DNA from: Symsagittifera roscoffensis
Lineage: Eukaryota; Xenacoelomorpha; Acoela; Convolutidae
DNA length: 64,000 nucleotides
Assembly: GCF_963678635.1 (NCBI RefSeq)
Contig: NC_087062.1
Coordinates: forward strand, 71,019,345-71,083,344
Reading direction: 5' to 3'
Below, piece after piece: positions 17,660 through 25,319 of the stretch. A program made the translations under genes and the position numbers. The notes beneath the pieces are model-generated. The model was not told the DNA's origin, searched no databases, and worked only from the letters and a program-made list of their open reading frames with translations. Numbering within the stretch: position 1 is the first letter of the stretch; the number at the start of each line of letters is the position of its first letter.

Positions 17660-18979
17660 TCAGCCTATACTTAAGTAATATTTCTTATGTAGATATACTT
17701 GTATAATCGTATCAGAGAATATCACGTGTACAAGAGCGTACAATTCCCGAGGATGCAGTCTTCCTCTGTTTCGATCGTACACTGGAAGCGAGAGCTCCTT
17801 CACGTCCATTTCCACGAGAAAGTTCCTCAGCCTCGTCAGGGACAAGACTAGGTTCTCTGGGTCCACGTGCTGCTTCTCCGTCGCCCTCGTTACCAGGAAG
17901 CATAGGTATTTTCCCGGTATCTGCGACGCCGCCGGAGGTAAGGCCGCTACGCCCCCTATCCCTGGTCTTTGCTTCCAAAGGAATTCCACGTTTTTGTATC
18001 CTCTCTTAAAGTCGGCCGCTAACGCTGTCCTAAAACTCATGTCTGCTGTGATTGCTATCAAACATGTTCTATTTGTGAGTATGAAATCACTGTCTGTTAG
18101 TATTATGTTACTTGAATATTCATTTGGTAAGTTAAAATATGACTCAACTACCCTGCGTATGTCAGGTTTCTTAGGTTCTTCGCCTGTTTCTGCTTCTAAA
18201 TCTCCTGTTTCTCTTGCTATTCTTAATTTTTTTATCATCAAGTTTTCAGTGTGGGTAAGTCCTACCCCCACTCCCCGGACAAAAATATCCATCGACGTCC
18301 CCGTCGATCGCATACCGGGTATCAAGTCGAGGTTAGAAGCTGGAATGAGTAGTCGTCCTTCCTGGGCAGCCCAGGAAGGATCATCTCGTTCGGTCTTGAT
18401 GTATTTCATGCTTTCACGATCTGCGTCTTGAATCGTGACACTGGTCTCCTCAGGATCCGAGGTCGTTTCATTCAGCCACTCTAAGACACAACGGTTCGTC
18501 AAGTCTTGTTCATATGACTGCTGTTGCTCGTCGTCGAATTCTACCTCGGGTTTCGACCAGTCGTCAACCCACTCATCGTGGTGATCATCGACTATGTCAA
18601 TGTCTTGTGACACAGTTATTTCCTCTAGACCCACTACTTCCTCCACTATCTTCTTCAGATCTATCCTATCCACTACAAAGTCGTCACCGTAAGGATTGTA
18701 TTTCTTTCTTGGTCTCGTCCCGTCCTTCTGACGAGTCTGTATTGTGAACGGAAGATCCGGTTCGAAGTTCTTGGGAACTTCTGCCTGTTCGGGATCCTGC
18801 CAATCTTCCTCTGCGTAGGGTAAGGTTTCATCGTCCGCTTCGATCTCCTCGTTTGGAACCAGGTCCAGCGGTGTATCCGTACTTTCCTCTACGACTTCGT
18901 TTCCATCGTTCTTCTCCCTGGTGCCCTTTTCATTGACCTCACAAGCAGGATTCATCATTAGATTATCCCCTTCTTCCAT
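17660..18979 (-). CDS. Element A ORF1 C-terminal segment: acidic linker plus macro-domain-like module
   Basis: This is the end of the gag-pol polyprotein. Residues ~1-285 are an acidic linker. Residues ~290-432 resemble a macro domain of the TARG1/OARD1 type, which binds ADP-ribose and in active members removes it from proteins. Features seen: DSDFILTNRTCLIAITADMS, AADFKRGYKNVEFLWKQ, GGVAAL, GKYLCFLVTRAT, a long helix LVLSLTRLRNFLVE, ELSLPVYD and the final VHVIFSDTIIQVYL. The order of strands and helices matches that family, including the YLVTK-like strand (Lys in B, Arg here). The catalytic loop equivalent to G-x-G-L-D is replaced by RNRGRL, so hydrolysis is doubtful and binding is open. The ATG at 18979 is internal: a frameshift upstream (~19,150) separates it from the integrase segment, whereas in B the frame is continuous from integrase into the linker. 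Confidence 0.7.
   Translation of the reverse strand: MEEGDNLMMNPACEVNEKGTREKNDGNEVVEESTDTPLDLVPNEEIEADDETLPYAEEDWQDPEQAEVPKNFEPDLPFTIQTRQKDGTRPRKKYNPYGDDFVVDRIDLKKIVEEVVGLEEITVSQDIDIVDDHHDEWVDDWSKPEVEFDDEQQQSYEQDLTNRCVLEWLNETTSDPEETSVTIQDADRESMKYIKTERDDPSWAAQEGRLLIPASNLDLIPGMRSTGTSMDIFVRGVGVGLTHTENLMIKKLRIARETGDLEAETGEEPKKPDIRRVVESYFNLPNEYSSNIILTDSDFILTNRTCLIAITADMSFRTALAADFKRGYKNVEFLWKQRPGIGGVAALPPAASQIPGKYLCFLVTRATEKQHVDPENLVLSLTRLRNFLVEMDVKELSLPVYDRNRGRLHPRELYALVHVIFSDTIIQVYLHKKYYLSIG
18271..18308 (-). promoter_or_regulatory. Internal hairpin plus GTCCGGGGAGT module, element A (candidate central polypurine tract)
   Basis: On the transcribed strand this reads hairpin ATCGACG-GGGA-CGTCGAT (18291-18308, counting the shared bases), a short spacer, then TTTTTGTCCGGGGAGTGG followed by GGGGTAGGA. 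It lies inside ORF1 where it encodes FVRGVGVG. The arrangement copies the module next to the 3' LTR (7641-7675), including the GGGA loop. It is almost unchanged in B (38966-39003), although the surrounding codons have diverged. Confidence 0.65.
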
Positions 18980-19119
18980 GTCTGCAGGTATACTCTAGTC
19001 TTCTGTCGATGGATTGTGTGGCTTGATGTTCTCGTAGTGGGCGGCCCGGCCAGTACTCAGTCTATGAAAGCGTCCCTCCTGGTGCACCTCTGTAACCATG
19101 AAGGGTCCCCTCCATTTTT

Positions 19120-21177
19120 TTAGGAGCTTTTTTGTCCCTTTCGGTGGCATAACGTTCTGAAATACCCATACGTAGTCCCCACCGAGTAAGCTTTTGCACC
19201 AGCTGCTTTCTTGTCGAATCTTTTCCTCTGCCTTGGCTGTGCTTGCTGAGTATTTCGTCTACACAAATCGTTCAACTCCTGTTGGCGTCTCATCACATCC
19301 CTCACGTAGACCTGTGGAGACGTTTTCTTTCCCTCATATTCTGGATAGAAGAAGGTTAAGAGTAAAGACTTTTCGTGTCCAGTTAGCATCATGCGTGGAC
19401 TTACTCCGGTGGTGGAGTGTTGCGTGCTGTTGTATGCTCCCATCACCTGTGGAAGGTATGTGTCCCAATCGGTCATGTACCTGGAACAATAAACTCTCAG
19501 CATCGACACTAACGTCCTATTCTGTCTTTCCACTAAGCCATTCGTCTGAGGGTGGTATGTCGTGGAGTGAGCCTGAGCGACCTGTGAGCGTCTCATAAGC
19601 TCTTTCGTAAGCTCTCCTACGAAAGCTGTTCCATTATCCGATTGAAACTTCATCGGACAACCATGTCTTGCTATCCCCGTATTGATCAGGTGGTCGCATG
19701 TCTCTTCCGCCGAGGCAGTTATGCAGGGCACGGCCTCTGCATACTTCGTAAAATGATCTATCATGACCAGCACCTGATTAAAACCATTGTCTGTCATGCA
19801 TATCTTTTGGTGATCTATCTGCACCACCTCGTTGAATTCAGACGACTCGATCGACTGTAAAGGAAATCGCAACTTCCTTGGATCCTTGACTTGTTGGCAT
19901 GACAGACATGCTGTTACCCACTTCTCGCATGCTTTTTTCATCCCAGGCCACTCAAAGCGCTTCAGGATCCTCTGATATACTTTGTCGATCCCCTGATGGC
20001 CCATCTGATCATGTGACCTGAATAATAGCTCTGTCTGATAGAGTTGCGGTAACACTATCGCGTTATACTTGTATAGGAATCTGTCTTCCTCCCTTCTTTT
20101 GCAAGCCACAATCCCGTCCTTGTTCAAATATAACCTCCCTTCCTTCTGCATGAAGTATTGTCTCAGGATGCGATAACTATCTTCCTCGAAGTCCCCTTTA
20201 TCCGGAAAACCATTCTCGATCCACCTTTTCAGGTTGCTTGTCATGCGATCATTTCTCTGCACCCTTAGAAGATCCGAGAGTCTGTATCTCGCCTTTAAGT
20301 ACGTCTTCATGACCCTCATCTGACTATTCAGCTCGTTGGTCTGGTGTGTGTCTTCTTCCATCTTAACGCACCAAATCTTCGCCAACGGCTGTGTTTCTTG
20401 TTTAAACGGCTGAAGATCAGTCCTGACTACCTCTTTCTGCGGCAACAGGCTTATCGAACGTTTCGATACCGCTATTGTCTCCAAGTCATCCGCTGCGTTG
20501 TCAAAGACTCTTTCGCTTGGTATAAGGTAGCGATCGCTGTCAGGATCCTGGTACACCTCGCTGTCCATGTCCCTTGCCCGAGTTTCCACTAGTAGTGCGT
20601 GTATCGCTAGTTCTGACAGTTCTGATCCCGAGCTCGAGTTCCTGTCTGAATAGGTGTCCATTCCTGAGTTTCGGGAATTGTCATCCGTCGAAGAGGTTGT
20701 GCTGGAGACTGCACGCTCCTCCAGATCATGTCTGTGCCTTCTTCGCATCCATATGAACTCCCCGGACAAAACCTTGTTCTCTAGGTCCTGTTTCTCATCA
20801 GGAATTTTCTCGTCTATCTCAGACTCCCCGGACAAATTTTCTTGTCCCGGGTGTTGATCTTGTGATCGCTGGTTCTTCTCATCATTCGTCTCCCCGGGCA
20901 AATAGTCTTGCAGCAGGTTTTGTTCTACCTTTTCACCTTCCTTATCCTGGTCCACAAAGGTGACGGTTTTCTTTCGCTTGCTGCTCCCCGGTTCTTTCTG
21001 TCCGTAAGAAGTACTGGTTAAAATCTCATGGGGTATTGAGGACACTAGTTGGTGAACTATTGTCCTACAATCCCTCTCGTTCTCTTCGTGCTGTCGTCTG
21101 GACGGCATGATCTTCACCTTCTCACTGATTGTTAGCAATGCCACTGCTGATGTCCACTCTGGGTCATCTCTGGTCAC
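19120..21177 (-). CDS. Element A ORF1: RNase H-integrase linker and integrase
   Basis: This 685-codon segment starts with a ~290-residue linker not usual between Ty3/gypsy RNase H and integrase. The linker contains degenerate LSGES repeats (residues ~93-141). The integrase follows: an HHCC zinc-binding domain (H389, H394, C424, C427) and the DDE core (D455 in VVQIDHQ, D514 in FQSDNGTAF, E550 in NGLVERQ). Spacing and the YHPQTNG motif are typical, and all catalytic residues are intact in this copy. It is separated from the RNase H segment by an in-frame TAA (21177/21178) and ends in a frameshift near 19,170, where B continues with a W-x-GPF motif. Confidence 0.9.
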   Translation of the reverse strand: MTRDDPEWTSAVALLTISEKVKIMPSRRQHEENERDCRTIVHQLVSSIPHEILTSTSYGQKEPGSSKRKKTVTFVDQDKEGEKVEQNLLQDYLPGETNDEKNQRSQDQHPGQENLSGESEIDEKIPDEKQDLENKVLSGEFIWMRRRHRHDLEERAVSSTTSSTDDNSRNSGMDTYSDRNSSSGSELSELAIHALLVETRARDMDSEVYQDPDSDRYLIPSERVFDNAADDLETIAVSKRSISLLPQKEVVRTDLQPFKQETQPLAKIWCVKMEEDTHQTNELNSQMRVMKTYLKARYRLSDLLRVQRNDRMTSNLKRWIENGFPDKGDFEEDSYRILRQYFMQKEGRLYLNKDGIVACKRREEDRFLYKYNAIVLPQLYQTELLFRSHDQMGHQGIDKVYQRILKRFEWPGMKKACEKWVTACLSCQQVKDPRKLRFPLQSIESSEFNEVVQIDHQKICMTDNGFNQVLVMIDHFTKYAEAVPCITASAEETCDHLINTGIARHGCPMKFQSDNGTAFVGELTKELMRRSQVAQAHSTTYHPQTNGLVERQNRTLVSMLRVYCSRYMTDWDTYLPQVMGAYNSTQHSTTGVSPRMMLTGHEKSLLLTFFYPEYEGKKTSPQVYVRDVMRRQQELNDLCRRNTQQAQPRQRKRFDKKAAGAKAYSVGTTYGYFRTLCHRKGQKSS
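20759..20900 (-). repeat. Repeated TTGTCCGGGGAG motifs (LSGES coding repeats), element A
   Basis: The plus-strand sequence CTCCCCGGACAAA occurs at 20759, 20824 and, as CTCCCCGGGCAAA, at 20890. It encodes LSGE or a variant on the minus strand. The nucleotide core is the same as that of the polypurine modules at 7643 and 18271 but read in another frame. B has four or five copies at the equivalent place. Confidence 0.65.
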
Positions 21178-21768
21178 TTATCTTTCTAACAATCCACCCA
21201 GCATCCGTATCACTTGCGGTGTGACTTGCACCGTTCTATCCAATAATGAGAGGCTGTTTATGTTCATGCGAGAGAGTTCTTGCTGGACCAGATTCGAGCG
21301 CAGCAACAGATCCAAGGGGACTGGGTCCTCCCTGGATAGGATCTTTATCTCGGCTGCTTTCTCTACAGGTAACTCAGGATGCCCTGGAATTGGATGTCCA
21401 GACTTATCCAACCATCTCGTTAAGGGAAGCGCTTCATAAGTTTCTTTGTCCAGAAACGAGAATCCCTCCTTTATTTCCGCCTGATTGGCCTGCTTCTGCT
21501 CCAACCTTTCATAGAACTCAGTTTTCTTGCTGAGGCTGTCAGCATTTTGGTGTTTATCACGCATCCTATGTTCGATTATCATATGGTAGCCATCCAATCT
21601 TACTATCCATCTACCAATATAACTCTGATCCATCGAGTAGGTCTTCAACCAAGATAACGCTCTGTTGTCCACGCGTAACTTGAAGGGAGCGCTCCCCAAG
21701 TATGCACGGTACTTTTCCACGAAGGTGACTACTGCAAACATTTCTGCCTTCGGTGCGCCGTATTTCAT
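21178..21768 (-). CDS. Element A ORF1: RNase H (main part)
   Basis: This 196-codon segment is in frame with its neighbours but bounded by nonsense codons. It holds the Ty3/gypsy RNase H block: AEMFAVVTFVEKYRAYL (catalytic E), KLRVDNRALSWL (catalytic D), GRWIVRLDGYHMIIEHR and KHQNADSLSKK (final D). The upstream stop is a TAG where B encodes the E of DTEMKHG. The first catalytic Asp of the domain lies in the preceding segment and is deleted there. The tail (~residues 85-196) begins the linker to integrase, with WLDKSGHPIPGHPELP. Confidence 0.88.
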   Translation of the reverse strand: MKYGAPKAEMFAVVTFVEKYRAYLGSAPFKLRVDNRALSWLKTYSMDQSYIGRWIVRLDGYHMIIEHRMRDKHQNADSLSKKTEFYERLEQKQANQAEIKEGFSFLDKETYEALPLTRWLDKSGHPIPGHPELPVEKAAEIKILSREDPVPLDLLLRSNLVQQELSRMNINSLSLLDRTVQVTPQVIRMLGGLLER

Positions 21769-22680
21769 CTATGTGTCACTCAAGACCTTGCTGCCGTATG
21801 CAATGGGACGGAGAACTGTTCTTCCGTTCCATTCTTGCTCTTGATGCAAGATTCCTGAGATGGCCACTACCGATGTGTCAAGAACATACATGCCCTTTTC
21901 TGTAGGCATGCCTAGCACTGGCGCTTCGCACAGTTCCCGCTTTATATTCTCGAAAACAACCTGTGCCTCATCGTTCCATTCGAACTTTTTCCCTTTGTTG
22001 CGAATCAGCTTCTGCATCGGATACACCTTGTCCGCATATCCTTTTATGAATTCCCGGTAGTAATTGGCAAACCCTAGGAAGCTCAGGAGCTGTGTGTCCG
22101 TTCTGGGAGCTTTCCATGTCAACACTGCTTTCACTGCTTCCGGGTCCGGCCTCACACCATGCCTATCCACCATTCTTCCCAGGTACTTTATCGAATCCCT
22201 AAGGATTTCAAATTTCGATGGTTTGCACTTCAATCCTGCTCTTTTCATGCATCCAAAGACCTCATCGAGCCTATCAATGTGGTCTTCCAGGGTCGGTGTC
22301 GCTATGACTACGTCATCCACGTAACACATCACGAGATTCCCGTACTTCTTGGTCACTCTCGTCAAAGCCTGAGCCATCAGTCTTTGAAAAGTGGCCGTTG
22401 CATTGCACAAGCCGGAGGGCATCCTCTTCCACTGGTACAATCCCAATTCGCACGCGAATCCGGTTTTCTCTCTGTCCTTCTTCCGCAGAGGGACCTGCCA
22501 GAAGGCAGAACCTAAGTCCAATGTGGTGAAGAACTTGGCATCACCAAGCTTAGATAGGCTCTCGTCTATTCGCGGTATCGGGTACGCATCTTTTATCGTT
22601 ACCGCGTTCAAGTAACAAAAGTCGCAACAAAATCTAAGCTGCCCCCTTTCTTTTTCGCCATTACTACCCCGCAAGCCCAT
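21769..22680 (-). CDS. Element A ORF1: reverse transcriptase
   Basis: This 303-codon segment carries RT motifs FTTLDLGSAFWQ (catalytic D55), RMPSGLCNATATFQRLM, YVDDVV (Y120-D123, intact) and FLGFANYYREFI of the thumb. RNase H starts at ~residue 264. There A reads VLDTSVVAISG while B reads VLDTDASVVAISG. The six bases encoding D-A are missing in A, which removes the first catalytic Asp of RNase H. The first ~12 residues are out of frame: the true frame enters from the 22608-25319 segment through a frameshift around 22,630. Ty3/gypsy type by motif content. Confidence 0.92.
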   Translation of the reverse strand: MGLRGSNGEKERGQLRFCCDFCYLNAVTIKDAYPIPRIDESLSKLGDAKFFTTLDLGSAFWQVPLRKKDREKTGFACELGLYQWKRMPSGLCNATATFQRLMAQALTRVTKKYGNLVMCYVDDVVIATPTLEDHIDRLDEVFGCMKRAGLKCKPSKFEILRDSIKYLGRMVDRHGVRPDPEAVKAVLTWKAPRTDTQLLSFLGFANYYREFIKGYADKVYPMQKLIRNKGKKFEWNDEAQVVFENIKRELCEAPVLGMPTEKGMYVLDTSVVAISGILHQEQEWNGRTVLRPIAYGSKVLSDT

Positions 22681-25319
22681 GGCGATTTCGAGGGTTCTAT
22701 CATGTCGTATTCAAGCAACATTTCTATTTCCGCTCGGCGCGCTTCCGATTTGTGTGGCGTCATTCGTCTTGCGCCTTCCCTATGGGGAACGGCGCCCTCT
22801 TCAAGTTCGATTTCGTGTTCGACGAAATTACAGCAACCAATATCCGCCTTATTTTTTGAAAATACATCTGCGTTCCGATTTAGGAGGTCCCGCGATTTTT
22901 CGAAATCTCCCTCACCTGTTTTCCCTTTTAAATGTTCTATCTCTGGCAAAACCGGTTTGTCAGATTCTAGTTCATATGGCGAGGGGCGTTCCTGAAAATT
23001 CGAGCAGCTTGATAAGCCGTCGTCGGTTTCGGATTTCATTGAAAACAATTTATGAATAGATTTTAATTCATTAATCCTCTTTAAAATTTTATCTTTACTG
23101 GCATGATAAGGACAGTCTTTCACACTGTGTTTCTTCAAGTTTTGTGTCTCCTCATAGTCGGTCCTCATCGGTAAAGCGTAACCAAGCTTCTTTCCACGCT
23201 GGATTGAAACCGTGGTGTCCAGTGTGTTCAATAACACACTGACACACAGTCCGTTTCGCGTTACCGAGAAGCTCCGGCCTAAAATCACCGAACTCTGACT
23301 ATTTGGATTCGGTACTAAGCAAACCTGTTTACTATCACTTAACAAATTCAAATTTCTCATTCTAAAAATTGCCACCACAGCTTGTCCTGGCTGTAGTTTT
23401 ACCTTTCTATCTAAAAAAATCGGTACCTTGTTTTCGTCTGTTATTATCCTATTAATTGGTCTCTTAACATACTTCCGGTCCGGGTTTCTAATCCGTATCA
23501 GACCGTTGTTCAAGTCAATCATCACGTCAAAATTCCTGACAAAATCTCTGCCCAAGATGAATTGGTCGGCGTCGTCCAAATTCTCTACCACCAGGAAGCT
23601 CATCCAAAGATCCCGTCCTCCCATGTGGAGTACCGTTATTGGTGTTCTTCCGGCTACGTAAATAGGTCCTCGATTGGCGGCGGCCAGTCGGAGATTCGTT
23701 GGAATTAGATCTTCCCGCGTAAAGCCCATTCTTTCCCAAGTTTGTATCGGCATCACACTCACTACCGCTCCTGTGTCCAGAAGCCCTGTGACTCCGATTT
23801 TTGTTCCGTTGGCGTCGAGCAGATGTGCGGTCACATTTGCTTCATACCCAATGTGTACTGCGTCTTGTTCCATCATGGCGTCATGGCCTATCCTGCGGAC
23901 TTTGAGTTCCTCCTCACCCAAATTGATCTGCCCCATTTGGTCATCATCTGTTGTTACATAAGTCCTGGTGTAGATACTGATTCCATCCACGTTCAGCATC
24001 ACTTGATACGGCCCGTAGACCTCTAGGTAGCGTCCATGAAGTTTCTTCATGCGAGGGCCACCCGTCGTTAGTAGTGCTCGCACAGCTCTCGACTCGGTGC
24101 GTGGCTCCACCTGCCTCAGATAATCTGCATATGTGTCCAAATGCATCAAAGTGAACTCGCATGGTTCACTCAGATTCCTGATCACCTGGTGTCCAGCCAC
24201 TGAGATTATCGACTGTATCTTGCTTCCTTGCGGCACCATGCCGAACCTCTGACCAGAGATCACATTAAGTTTCTTGCTCAAACTGCTTGGTGCTTTAGTT
24301 TCTTCGAACTCCGTTGCTTCGAAGATATTCAGTTGCTCCTGAAGTTTCTCATTCTCCAGTTCAAGTTTCACTTTTTGTTCTATCTCTTTCGTCACCAGTT
24401 CCTGCTGCACTCTATTTAGAGCATCCCTCGCGGCTGCCCTATAATCGATCTTGAAGTCATCAGCCGCAGTTGCTGGTTCCGGTTCACGTGTCTCCTCTGT
24501 TACCGCTTGCATTTTCTTTGCCGCCAGCTCTTGAGGTTTATCCTTTCTGCGTGCCCCCGCTTCACTCAAAAGGCGAGCCTTGCTGGCTTTCACTCCTGAC
24601 AAAGCTTCTTCATGTCTTGGATGCTTGATGTCTGCCACTGCATCCCAGAATTGCGGACAATCTGATTTAAAATGACCTTGCAAGTTGCAAAAGAAACACC
24701 TCGGGCCGAATTTCGCAATTACTCCTCTCATGAAATCCTCATGGTCTAATTCTGACGCATCTTCGTCCTCGAGGCTAAAGCCTATTGTTTTCATGCCTTG
24801 TTTGTAAGTTGGGCATTCTGACACATGATGGTCCGTTGAACTGCAATTGGCACAAGAGCGTCTCTTGTCCATATCATCCCTCGGTTTGTACCAATTGTTC
24901 CCTTGGTTTGCTGGTCCGTTGTTAAAAATGCCATAATTGTTCTTGTAGTATCCAGATCTCGAAGGAGGTTTCAACAAAAGATACTCTTTTGACTTGAGCC
25001 TCAACTCCTTTGGTGTTGGCGCATTGGTTGATAGTGGTGTGTAATGCGTTGCTAGCATCGTTCGAAGTTCATCATTCTCCACACCATCGATGAATTTTGA
25101 GGCTACGGCCAGGTTCATCCTTCGGTTTGACTCATCCGGTTGGCTGCGTCTTCTCAGCATTTCCAAGTCATCGAGAAACTTGTCTATCGTTTCATCTTCT
25201 CGTTGCCTCCGTTTCTCGAAGCGCATCATCGCTTGGTGCCCCTGCACCCCTGATCCGAAACGGTTTAACAAGATTTCGCTGATCTGTGTCACGCTGATAT
25301 TGCTTCTTGGCCATGACAC
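22608..25319 (-). CDS. Element A ORF1: gag C-terminal half, protease, RT start
   Basis: In order the segment holds: the end of the capsid-like gag domain (NRFGSGVQGHQAM, FLDDLEMLRRRS); two CX2CX4HX4C zinc knuckles (C156-C169 and C208-C221); a coiled coil (~300-336); an unassigned conserved region (GQRFGMVPQGSKI, ALLTTGGPRM); an aspartic protease with LLDTGAVVSVM (513-523) and ILGRDFVRNFDV; and the RT N-terminus (EMLLEYDMIEPSKSPWACG). Gag and pol are in one frame, so the ancestor made a single Gag-Pol precursor. The segment's beginning and end are frameshifts (near 25,290 and 22,630). The region between protease and RT (~240 residues) is longer than usual. Confidence 0.9.
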   Translation of the reverse strand: MSWPRSNISVTQISEILLNRFGSGVQGHQAMMRFEKRRQREDETIDKFLDDLEMLRRRSQPDESNRRMNLAVASKFIDGVENDELRTMLATHYTPLSTNAPTPKELRLKSKEYLLLKPPSRSGYYKNNYGIFNNGPANQGNNWYKPRDDMDKRRSCANCSSTDHHVSECPTYKQGMKTIGFSLEDEDASELDHEDFMRGVIAKFGPRCFFCNLQGHFKSDCPQFWDAVADIKHPRHEEALSGVKASKARLLSEAGARRKDKPQELAAKKMQAVTEETREPEPATAADDFKIDYRAAARDALNRVQQELVTKEIEQKVKLELENEKLQEQLNIFEATEFEETKAPSSLSKKLNVISGQRFGMVPQGSKIQSIISVAGHQVIRNLSEPCEFTLMHLDTYADYLRQVEPRTESRAVRALLTTGGPRMKKLHGRYLEVYGPYQVMLNVDGISIYTRTYVTTDDDQMGQINLGEEELKVRRIGHDAMMEQDAVHIGYEANVTAHLLDANGTKIGVTGLLDTGAVVSVMPIQTWERMGFTREDLIPTNLRLAAANRGPIYVAGRTPITVLHMGGRDLWMSFLVVENLDDADQFILGRDFVRNFDVMIDLNNGLIRIRNPDRKYVKRPINRIITDENKVPIFLDRKVKLQPGQAVVAIFRMRNLNLLSDSKQVCLVPNPNSQSSVILGRSFSVTRNGLCVSVLLNTLDTTVSIQRGKKLGYALPMRTDYEETQNLKKHSVKDCPYHASKDKILKRINELKSIHKLFSMKSETDDGLSSCSNFQERPSPYELESDKPVLPEIEHLKGKTGEGDFEKSRDLLNRNADVFSKNKADIGCCNFVEHEIELEEGAVPHREGARRMTPHKSEARRAEIEMLLEYDMIEPSKSPWACGVVMAKKKGGSLDFVATFVT

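Noticed and set aside
21177-21178. Stop codon readthrough inside pol of A
   Set aside because: B has sense codons at the same position and lacks a stop there; no shared stop context exists.
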